Source of the DNA: Verrucomicrobiaceae bacterium UBA2429
GTDB taxonomy: Bacteria; Verrucomicrobiota; Verrucomicrobiia; Verrucomicrobiales; Verrucomicrobiaceae
DNA: 38,108 bases
Assembly: GCA_002343505.1 (NCBI GenBank)
Contig: DDQZ01000091.1
Location: 799 to 38,906 of the forward strand
Reading direction: 5' to 3'
Made by a program: the position numbers and the translations under genes. The notes beneath the pieces were generated by a model that ran no database searches, was not told the DNA's origin, and saw nothing but the letters and a program-made list of their open reading frames with translations. Of this stretch, positions 24,903-31,879 are shown piece after piece (position 1 is the stretch's first letter; every line of letters starts with the position of its first letter).

Positions 24903-25097
24903 TCACTTTCCGGCTTGTTCCTGCGCTGCTTTGATCTGCTTCAATTCCTCCACGCCCGCGCTCTTGAGAAAACCTTTGCCTGTCTTGGCATAAACCGGCT
25001 CGGCGGCGAAACGATCCTGAATCGCCAGCGCATCCGCCAGCACGCGCTGAAAGGCGGGATCGTTCAGTAGTTTCGGATCAATCGTCGTCGTATCCAT
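24903..25097 (-). CDS. Unrecognised 64-residue protein, first gene of a two-gene unit
   Basis: This small soluble protein (MDTTTIDPKLLNDPAFQRV at the start, ELKQIKAAQEQAGK at the end) is mostly helical and I cannot place it in a family. The ATG at 25097 follows a short AGGA-like site, and the stop lies 3 bp before the downstream partner. The pairing of a tiny first gene with a small second gene resembles an antitoxin-toxin or regulator-effector layout, but there is no recognised domain to support that. It is divergent from the large mosaic gene starting at 25151, with 53 bp between them. Confidence 0.55.
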   Translation of the reverse strand: MDTTTIDPKLLNDPAFQRVLADALAIQDRFAAEPVYAKTGKGFLKSAGVEELKQIKAAQEQAGK

Positions 25098-25150
25098 GTC
25101 CTGAGTTTATCTTCCGCCGCCGTTCTTCGCAATCCCCGAATTCGCCCGCC

Positions 25151-28100
25151 ATGCCCCGCCGACTTCTCACCCTTCTGCTTTCTGTGTGTTCCGTGGTCCA
25201 GGCTGCGGACCTCTTCGACCAACAAAACCTCGCCGCGTGGTGCATTGTGCCGTTTGATGCGAAGAAGCGCTCACCGGAAGACCGCGCCGAGATGGTGGCG
25301 AAGATGGGGATAAAAAAGATCGCCTACGATTGGCGGCAGGAGCATGTGGTAGAGTTTGAGTACGAGATCCTCGCGTATCAGAAGAATGGCATCGAGATGT
25401 TCGCGTTCTGGGGGGTGCACGACGAGGCGTTGCGGCTTTTTGAGAAGTACAAGATGCATCCGCAGCTTTGGGTGATGATGAAGGGCACGGGCGATACGCA
25501 GGAAGCCCAGGTCAAAACTGCGGCTGAAGGTCTGCTGCCCATTTTGGCCAAGGCGAAGGCCATCGGCAGCCAGGTGGGCATCTACAACCACGGCGGTTGG
25601 GGCGGCGAGCCGGAGAACATGATCGCCGTGTGCGAGTTTTTGAAGAAGAACCACGGCACCGACAACGTGGGCATTGTTTACAACCTGCATCACGGTCACA
25701 GCCATCTCGACCGCCTGCCAAAGGCGCTCGAAGCGATGAAGCCCTGGCTGCTTTGCCTCAACCTCAACGGCATGGACATCGCGGGCGACACGAAGGGTCG
25801 CAAGATCCTCCCGCTCGGCGTCGGCACGCAGGATGTGAAGGTGCTGCGCCAGATCCGCGCAAGCGGCTACAGCGGGCCGATTGGCATCCTGAATCACACG
25901 AACGAAGACGCCGAAGGCCGCCTGCTCGACAACCTCGACGGCTTGAAGTGGCTCATTCCACAACTCGATGACGCACCGCCTGCCGCGAAGCCGAAGTATC
26001 GCACCTGGAGCGAGGCCAGGATGAAAGCGCCCTCCAAAGCTCCCGTCACCGTCCAGAAAGCCTCCGGCGTCCCGTCTTTGAATGAAGAATTCGGCAAAGC
26101 GCTCTCCGGCGGCCTGCTGGTGGATGGCAAAGGCGAATACCACACGCTGCCCTTTACCATCGAGTGCCGCGCCAGGCTCGACAGCAAGGAGCGCTACAAC
26201 ATCCTCGTCGCCTGCAATCCCAAGTCCGCCGACACGCATTGGGAGCTCTACACGCACGCCAGGCGCGGCACGCTGGCGCTCTACATGCCCGGACGCGGCG
26301 GAGACTACGATTCGAAGGTGAACATCTGCGACGGTCAATGGCACGACATCGTGGCCAGCGTCAGCGCGGAGCTCGCCACGCTCTGGGTGGACGGCAAAAT
26401 GGTGCTCGAAAAGCCCACCGGCAAAAATGACGGCCTCGTCATTCACGCCGGTGTCGAGTCCATCGCTTTTGGACGCCTCGTCGAGGGCACGCTTGGCTGT
26501 GATGGCGTCATTGATGACGTGCGTCTCTCACGCGGAGTCATGAAGCCGCGCAAAGGCGGCGCGCCGCGCCAGCGGATGGACAACACACTTGAGATCTGGC
26601 ACTTCGACGACCTCGGCTCCGCCGCTGCGCGGCCCAAGGCGCCAGATCCCGCAGCCTTCACACCTGATCTCCCGCCTCTGAACAAGGAGGACAACATCCA
26701 CTGGCAGGAGTTCGTGAATCGCGAACGCGTCTTCGACTTCTACGGCAAGCAGGCGCTGCAATTCATGAAGCAGAAGCCGCTGCCGGACCTCATTCCCGCC
26801 TTCCCTGGCATGGACGGCGGCAAGCAGGGCCACTGGGGCAATCAAAACGACCAGGTGACGTGGAAGGATGGACGCTTTGCAGCTAGCGATCTCGGCACTG
26901 TGTTTTCAACCGTGTTTAAAGGTGCGGGCATCACAATTCCAAAAGGAGTTTGTGTGCATGTTAAAGGCAAAGGTGAGGTCGCCACATGTTTTGATCCAAC
27001 AACACTCTCTTTCCCAATCGTTTGGAGCGGAGGCTTTGTGAAATTAAATGACAATCGACATGGCTTCATGGGCGGAGGACAGATGGATGGAAAAGTGGTC
27101 GAGACGCTTGATAGCTACAAAAAACAACCTCCCAGCGGTCGGTATAGAGGTTTTTATCGGAGGAATGACACTGTTGTTTTCTCGTATGACGTGAACGGAG
27201 AAGAAGTTTTGGACATGGTGTGGTGCGATGGAGGCCCAGAACGAATTACAGCTCCTCGCAAGAAGCATCCCTTCCGAAATTACCTTGTGCTTCCCGCCCA
27301 ATGGCCGCAGTGGATCGAAACGAAGGGTGAACTCGGCGCGCAAACACCGTTCGCGACGGATCGGATCACGATCCCGTTCGAGAATCCGCATGGCACGCTG
27401 TTCTTCATCACCGCACATGATTTCTTCAGCGATGGCACTGCGGCCATCGCCACGATGACGGGCGAGGTGTGGCTCGTGAAAGGCATTGACGAAAAGCTGG
27501 AGAAGCTGCGCTGGAAGCGCTTTGCCACCGGTCTGCATCAGCCGCTGGGGATGAAGATCGTGAAGGACAAGCTCTTCGTGCTCGGTCGTGATCAAATCAC
27601 CTGCCTGCATGATCTGAATGGCGATGACGAAGCGGATTTCTACGAATGCGTGACGAATGCGATGCATACCTCGCCGGGCGGGCATGATTTCATCGTGGGG
27701 CTGGAGGCGGACAAGGAAGGAAGATGGTATTTCGCATCGGGGAATCAGGGCGTGTGTAGGACAGGCATCCTGCCTGTCACGGGTGCGGCAGGCATTCTGC
27801 CCGTCTCCGCAGGACCGGGCAGGATGCCCGGTTCACATGAGTCAGGCGGGACGCCCGACCTACAAGTCCTCGCCACCGGCTTCCGCAATCCGAACGGCCT
27901 CGGCATCTCTCAAGATGGCCGCTTCATCACGACCAGCGTCCAAGAAGGCGACTGGACGCCCGCGACCTCGATCTGCCAGATCGAACTCGGTAAAAACGAA
28001 GGCGCTCACTTCGGCGCCGGCGGGCCGAAGAACAACCAGCCGCCGGAGCCGGTGCTCATGTATCTGCCGCGTGGCGAGGACAACAGCGCGAGCAGCCAGG

Positions 28101-29185
28101 CCTTCATCTCCGGCGACAAATGGGCCTCGCTCAAAGGCGATGGCAATTTGATCCATCTCTCCTCCGGCGGCGGCAGCGCGTGGCTGGTGATGCGGCAAAA
28201 CGTCAAAGGCCGCTGGCAGGGTGCGGCGGTGAAGATCAGCGGCAATTTCGACTCCGGCCCGCAGTGCGCGCGATTCAATCCGAAGGACGGGCATCTGTAT
28301 GTGAACGGCATGCAGGGCTGGGGCAGCTACACGCCGAAGGACGGCTGCTTTCAGCGTGTGCGCTTCACCGGTGGCGACAAACCGGTGCCGGTGGCGTTTG
28401 AGGCTCGCGACAACGGCGTGCTGATCCGTTTCAACCAGGCGGTGAAGGACGCGGACGCCGCGACATGCTTCGCGCAGTGCTGGAACTACAAATACGGGCC
28501 GCAATACGGCTCGCCGGAGTATTCGGTGAAGTATGCGGACACACCGGGCCACGATCCGCTGGAGGTGCGCAGCGTGCAGAAGCTCGATGGCGGCAAGGCG
28601 CTCTTCCTCGAAATTCCGCAAATCGTGCCCGCGAACCAGATTCACGTCCGACTGAGCACCGGACACGATGTTTTCATCACCGCGCATGCGCTGGCGGAGC
28701 CGTTCACGGATTTCCCCGGCTACACGAAGATCGCCAAAACGAACCACGCTGCGCAAATCGGCCTCGAAGCCCCCAAACCGGTGAAACCGAACCCGTGGGC
28801 CAAAGGTGAGCCCGGACGCGAAATCATCGTCGAAGCAGCTTTGGGCCTGCAATTCGTGCAGAAGCAGCTTATGGCCAAAGCGGGCGAAAAACTCACGATC
28901 CGCTTCAATAACCCCGACGTGGTGCCGCACAACTGGCTGCTCGCGAAGCCCGGTTCGCTGCAAAAGCTCGGCGAGAAGTGCAATCTTATGATCACCGACC
29001 CGCAGGGCCTTGCGAAACACTATGTGCCCGACAGCGACGACGTGATCGCCTACACGGACATGGTGAACCCGAAGGGCGGCTTCGTGATTCACCTCACCGC
29101 ACCGAAGGAAAAAGGCGATTATCCCTACCTCTGCACCTTCCCCGGCCACTGGATGGTCATGAACGGGGTGATGAAGGTGGAATGA
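25151..29185 (+). CDS. Exported mosaic protein: TIM-barrel isomerase-like + LamG + propeller + C-terminal azurin-like cupredoxin
   Basis: The 1344-residue protein has a signal peptide (MPRRLLTLLLSVCSVVQA). Residues about 20-285 resemble a sugar-phosphate isomerase/epimerase (AP endonuclease 2) barrel (EMVAKMGIKKIAYDW, VGIYNHGGWGGEPENM, YNLHHGHSHLDRL, GYSGPIGILNHTNEDAEGRLLDNL). A LamG-type domain follows (about 310-465; VIDDVRLSRGVM), then a DUF6797-like segment (about 515-720; WQEFVNRERVFDFYGKQALQ). A dehydrogenase-like propeller spans about 720-1150 (TGFRNPNGLGISQDG, NSASSQAF). The C-terminal domain (about 1235-1344) has the complete type 1 copper set: His1260 (VPHNW), Cys1328, His1333 and Met1337 in CTFPGHWMVM, with azurin spacing. 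A periplasmic oxidoreductase passing electrons to copper is inferred. A 36-residue GILPV-containing insert (about 869-905) is a DNA repeat element, and 26881-27300 is AT-richer than the rest. Confidence 0.88.
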   Translation: MPRRLLTLLLSVCSVVQAADLFDQQNLAAWCIVPFDAKKRSPEDRAEMVAKMGIKKIAYDWRQEHVVEFEYEILAYQKNGIEMFAFWGVHDEALRLFEKYKMHPQLWVMMKGTGDTQEAQVKTAAEGLLPILAKAKAIGSQVGIYNHGGWGGEPENMIAVCEFLKKNHGTDNVGIVYNLHHGHSHLDRLPKALEAMKPWLLCLNLNGMDIAGDTKGRKILPLGVGTQDVKVLRQIRASGYSGPIGILNHTNEDAEGRLLDNLDGLKWLIPQLDDAPPAAKPKYRTWSEARMKAPSKAPVTVQKASGVPSLNEEFGKALSGGLLVDGKGEYHTLPFTIECRARLDSKERYNILVACNPKSADTHWELYTHARRGTLALYMPGRGGDYDSKVNICDGQWHDIVASVSAELATLWVDGKMVLEKPTGKNDGLVIHAGVESIAFGRLVEGTLGCDGVIDDVRLSRGVMKPRKGGAPRQRMDNTLEIWHFDDLGSAAARPKAPDPAAFTPDLPPLNKEDNIHWQEFVNRERVFDFYGKQALQFMKQKPLPDLIPAFPGMDGGKQGHWGNQNDQVTWKDGRFAASDLGTVFSTVFKGAGITIPKGVCVHVKGKGEVATCFDPTTLSFPIVWSGGFVKLNDNRHGFMGGGQMDGKVVETLDSYKKQPPSGRYRGFYRRNDTVVFSYDVNGEEVLDMVWCDGGPERITAPRKKHPFRNYLVLPAQWPQWIETKGELGAQTPFATDRITIPFENPHGTLFFITAHDFFSDGTAAIATMTGEVWLVKGIDEKLEKLRWKRFATGLHQPLGMKIVKDKLFVLGRDQITCLHDLNGDDEADFYECVTNAMHTSPGGHDFIVGLEADKEGRWYFASGNQGVCRTGILPVTGAAGILPVSAGPGRMPGSHESGGTPDLQVLATGFRNPNGLGISQDGRFITTSVQEGDWTPATSICQIELGKNEGAHFGAGGPKNNQPPEPVLMYLPRGEDNSASSQAFISGDKWASLKGDGNLIHLSSGGGSAWLVMRQNVKGRWQGAAVKISGNFDSGPQCARFNPKDGHLYVNGMQGWGSYTPKDGCFQRVRFTGGDKPVPVAFEARDNGVLIRFNQAVKDADAATCFAQCWNYKYGPQYGSPEYSVKYADTPGHDPLEVRSVQKLDGGKALFLEIPQIVPANQIHVRLSTGHDVFITAHALAEPFTDFPGYTKIAKTNHAAQIGLEAPKPVKPNPWAKGEPGREIIVEAALGLQFVQKQLMAKAGEKLTIRFNNPDVVPHNWLLAKPGSLQKLGEKCNLMITDPQGLAKHYVPDSDDVIAYTDMVNPKGGFVIHLTAPKEKGDYPYLCTFPGHWMVMNGVMKVE
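27755..27864. repeat. 110-bp dyad-symmetric palindromic repeat element, inserted in frame in a coding sequence
   Basis: Terminal inverted repeats TGTAGG (27755-27760) and CCTACA (27859-27864) bound four short hairpins. An 11-bp unit GGCATYCTGCC occurs directly at 27764-27774 and 27791-27801 and inverted at 27818-27828 (GGCAGGATGCC) and 27845-27855 (GGCGGGACGCC). The layout is two forward and two reverse, so the whole element is an imperfect palindrome. The outer 24-bp arms match at 19 of 24 positions by hand alignment. It is read through as GILPV twice (residues 872-876 and 881-885) and then GRMPG. The form suits a REP- or MITE-like mobile repeat without its own gene. Confidence 0.75.
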
Positions 29186-29197
29186 TGCCCCTCGATT

Positions 29198-29941
29198 TTA
29201 CAGCCCTGTTTTTTCCAGCGCCCACACGCGCACTTTGACTCCGGGTGATCCAAGCACATGCTCCGGCGCTCTGGCGGGTTCGGGCAGGCCTGCCAGGGCA
29301 AAAAGGCGTGTGTCCCATTCTGCCACCTCGGCATTGACCAGCGGATACGGCGCGTGGTGAACGCGTCCGGTATGGAGACCCGAAGGCGCAAGGGCATACA
29401 GGAGGTAGCGCTCCGCCAGAAAATACTCCAGCGTGTCCCGCCGCGCATGCCGCACCGTGGTTCCGAGACGGTAGTCAATGGCAGATTCGTGGTCGTCACT
29501 CCGGCGCTGTGAACGGTAGCGCAGCATGCCCTCAGCCGATTTTTTCAGACTCATGCGGGCATGATGATAGGGCAGGTGAAAAAACGCGCGCGCCACCCTC
29601 ACAGCGAGCAGTTGATCACAGTCCAGCGAGTAAAACCAGACACCCGGCGCGCCGTTGCTGTCATGGACATAGGTGCGCAGGTTCATTTCCAGAAAGTCGC
29701 TCACGCCTGGCACCGGGGGGCAGAAACGCGGACGGATGCCGCGCATCTCAAAAGGCACCACTCCCACCCATGCGCGCCCTTCAAAAGTGTCCACTTGGAG
29801 TCCTGCGGGCAGCGTGGCCTGGATGACCTTTGGATCGAAGCTCCAATGCAGGAACAAGAGATTTCCCCAGCGTTGATGCATGACGAAAGGCCGCGCCGGG
29901 GGCGCGCGCAGAGCCTCGCGTTGTTCGTGATCAGGCGGCAT
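29198..29941 (-). CDS. DUF2071 (YqjF-like) family protein
   Basis: The 247-residue soluble protein matches DUF2071, whose members have an acetoacetate-decarboxylase-like beta fold. Recognisable blocks are MHQRWGNLLFLHWSFDPKVI, LPAGLQVDTFEGRAWVGVV, PFEMRGIRPR, FLEMNLRTYVHDSNGAPGV, FYSLDCDQLLAVRVAR, LPYHHARM, and the late ERYLLYALAPSG with VHHAPYPLVNAEV. Length is normal. No reaction is established for the family. It converges with the mosaic cupredoxin gene, 12 bp apart, and is divergent from the dioxygenase gene across 111 bp, so it is probably a single-gene transcript. Confidence 0.9.
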   Translation of the reverse strand: MPPDHEQREALRAPPARPFVMHQRWGNLLFLHWSFDPKVIQATLPAGLQVDTFEGRAWVGVVPFEMRGIRPRFCPPVPGVSDFLEMNLRTYVHDSNGAPGVWFYSLDCDQLLAVRVARAFFHLPYHHARMSLKKSAEGMLRYRSQRRSDDHESAIDYRLGTTVRHARRDTLEYFLAERYLLYALAPSGLHTGRVHHAPYPLVNAEVAEWDTRLFALAGLPEPARAPEHVLGSPGVKVRVWALEKTGL

Positions 29942-30052
29942 GAAGGCAATACGCTAATACCTTCCCGTTGTGCCGGGGATTGGGCATCAAATGGAAAAAA
30001 AATTCGCAATATTCCAACTTTCCTGATTCGCAGAGGTTGAAGCCGCATAGCC
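29942..30052. promoter_or_regulatory. AT-rich divergent intergenic region
   Basis: This 111-bp gap between DUF2071 and the dioxygenase holds an A8 tract (29994-30002) and a direct repeat ATTCGCA at 30002-30008 and 30026-30032 (24 bp apart). It must contain both promoters. I could not fix a -35/-10 pair with confidence. Confidence 0.35.
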
Positions 30053-30769
30053 ATGAACAACCGCGCCTTCCACATTCCGCTCAACCGCCGCCTCCTTTTG
30101 CGCAGCCTCCTGCTCGCCACCGGCGGTGTCATCACCTCCGGCGTCTATGCCGAAGCTCTCACGCTTACACCGAGGCAGACAGAGGGGCCGTATTATCCGG
30201 ATCACCTGCCGTTGGACCAGGACAACGATTTGACGATGATCCTCGGCGGGCAGGCCCCCGCCGGCGGTGTCGTCACCAGCTTTGGCGGGCGCCTGCTCGA
30301 CGCGGACGGGAAACCCCTCAGCGGCAGTCTCATTGAACTTTGGCAGGCGGACCAAAATGGATGCTACATCCACAGTCGCGGCGCACCGCAGGGCAGGGAG
30401 CGCGACCCGGCCTTCCAGGGTTATGGAAAAATCACCACCAACGAAAAAGGCGAGTATCGCTTCCGCACCATCAAGCCCGGCCTCTACACAGGGCGCACGC
30501 GGCACTTTCACATCGCCGTGGTCAAGGAGGGCAAAAGGATGCTGACCACCCAGCTTTATTTGGCTGGCGAGCCGCAGAATGAAAAGGACGGCATCCTGCG
30601 CTCCATTCGAGATGAGATGAAGCGCCTGTCGGTGATTCGCGAGTTCAAGCCCGCCTCCGGCGAAGGTGGCGACCTCACCGCCACTTGGGACATTGTCATC
30701 GGGCGCACCCCCGAGGACCCCGAACCGCCGCGCCGCAAAGGCACCGGCGGACCACCGCCCCGGCCTTGA
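30053..30769 (+). CDS. Exported intradiol ring-cleavage dioxygenase (protocatechuate 3,4-dioxygenase-like)
   Basis: Intradiol dioxygenases use a non-haem Fe(III) to open catecholic rings between the hydroxyls. The 238-residue protein shows EGPYYPDHLP near the N-terminus, the beta-core SFGGRLLDADGKPLSGSLIELWQAD, and the four iron ligands Tyr105 (GCYIH), Tyr145 (PGLYTG), His151 and His153 (HFHI). The block YRFRTIKPG is diagnostic. An N-terminal RRLLLRSLLLATGG segment looks like a twin-arginine leader, so the enzyme is probably exported folded with iron bound. This is unlike cytosolic PcaGH and seen in other PVC and soil bacteria. It ends in a Pro/Arg-rich tail. No other aromatic-degradation gene is adjacent, so it may act on plant- or humus-derived catechols outside the cell. 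Confidence 0.9.
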   Translation: MNNRAFHIPLNRRLLLRSLLLATGGVITSGVYAEALTLTPRQTEGPYYPDHLPLDQDNDLTMILGGQAPAGGVVTSFGGRLLDADGKPLSGSLIELWQADQNGCYIHSRGAPQGRERDPAFQGYGKITTNEKGEYRFRTIKPGLYTGRTRHFHIAVVKEGKRMLTTQLYLAGEPQNEKDGILRSIRDEMKRLSVIREFKPASGEGGDLTATWDIVIGRTPEDPEPPRRKGTGGPPPRP

Positions 30770-30848
30770 TGCGCCCGCATCCGGCGGTCCGGGACATCAC
30801 GGACTTCAATCTTCTTGCGTCCCGGCGCGGCGCGCCCAACATGCGGCC

Positions 30849-31652
30849 ATGTTGAAAATTGGCCTCGTGGGTTGCGGGAAGATGGGCGGCGCGCTTTTGC
30901 GCGGCGTGGAGCTTGCGTTCGGCAAGGGCGCCATCACGGCGGCGCTTGGCGATGTGGTCCCGGCCGCTGTCGAGGCCTTGAAAAAAAGCCTGGCCTGCAA
31001 AACAATCACCGGCTCTCCCGGCGAAGTGGCGGCGGCGTCCGAGGTCGTTCTTCTGGCCGTGAAACCGGATGATATGAAAGCGCTCTGCCAGTCCCTGGCC
31101 AAGATCAAAGGCAGCCGGCTTTACCTCAGCGTCGCGGCGGGTGTCAGCCTCGCGGATCTGGAAGGGTGGCTGGGCGGCAGGCAGCGCGTCATCCGCTCCA
31201 TGCCGAACACGCCCGCCCTCGTCGGCAAGGGCGCCGCCGCATTTGCCGTCGGAACCAAAGCGACTCATGAGGACGCCGCTCTGGCCGCCAGGATTCTCGG
31301 CGGTGTCGGCATCGCGGACGAGGTGCCGGAGAAGCTGCTCGATGCAGTCACCGGCCTCAGCGGCAGCGGCCCCGCCTATATATATACTGTTATTGAGGCC
31401 CTGGCCGATGGCGGGGTGCTCATGGGTCTGCCGCGCGCGTCAGCCCTGCGCCTCGCCGCCCAGACTGTGGCGGGAGCGGCGGCGATGGTCCTGGAGACGG
31501 GCAAACACCCCGCCGCCCTGCGTGACGAGGTCACCAGCCCCGGCGGCACCACCATCGCCGGGCTGGAGCAGCTCGAAAATCACGGCCTGCGCAAAGCGCT
31601 CATCCAGGCGGTGCGCGCGGCCGCCGGGAGAAGCCGCGAACTGGGCGGCTGA
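30849..31652 (+). CDS. proC: Pyrroline-5-carboxylate reductase
   Basis: ProC reduces 1-pyrroline-5-carboxylate to L-proline with NAD(P)H, the last step of proline synthesis. The 267-residue protein has the dinucleotide motif VGCGKMG near residue 7, VLLAVKPDDM, LSVAAGVSL, RSMPNTPALVGKG, and the diagnostic C-terminal LSGSGPAYIYTVIEALADGGVLMGLPR followed by DEVTSPGGTTIAGL. ATG 30849 is chosen because it puts the Rossmann strand at the N-terminus. An in-frame extension further upstream would run into the dioxygenase gene. It starts 79 bp after the dioxygenase and is followed by the largest gap in the window. Confidence 0.95.
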   Translation: MLKIGLVGCGKMGGALLRGVELAFGKGAITAALGDVVPAAVEALKKSLACKTITGSPGEVAAASEVVLLAVKPDDMKALCQSLAKIKGSRLYLSVAAGVSLADLEGWLGGRQRVIRSMPNTPALVGKGAAAFAVGTKATHEDAALAARILGGVGIADEVPEKLLDAVTGLSGSGPAYIYTVIEALADGGVLMGLPRASALRLAAQTVAGAAAMVLETGKHPAALRDEVTSPGGTTIAGLEQLENHGLRKALIQAVRAAAGRSRELGG

Positions 31653-31879
31653 TCCGCGAGCGAGGCCGCAGGGTAGGGAATTGTGAAAATCGAAGCCGGA
31701 AGGAGTTCGTTGGTGACAAAAAATCCCAGCCTTTGTAATTTAACGGGCAATTTCGAAAAAATGCCATTTATACGCCACCATCCGGTCTGCCGTGACGCGC
31801 TTGAATTCCGCGCGCGGCCGCACCGTTTTTTTTGATTGTTTTTTTCAGGCTGGACAATTTTTATCCGCTTCTGTTTCCC
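31653..31879. other. Intergenic region before the TPR-ExbBD operon
   Basis: This 227-bp region has no supportable gene. It becomes AT-rich from about 31713 and contains T8 at 31826-31833 and T7 at 31839-31845 just after the palindrome GCGGCCGC (31814-31821). It presumably carries the promoter of the downstream operon, and the T-tracts could be an upstream-element or part of a poor terminator for proC. No convincing -35/-10 pair was fixed. Confidence 0.4.

Noticed and set aside
27755..27864. The GILPV stretch as a normal conserved loop of the propeller
   Set aside because: Its DNA has nested hairpins, terminal inverted repeats and dyad symmetry not required by a coding loop, so a repeat insertion explains it better.
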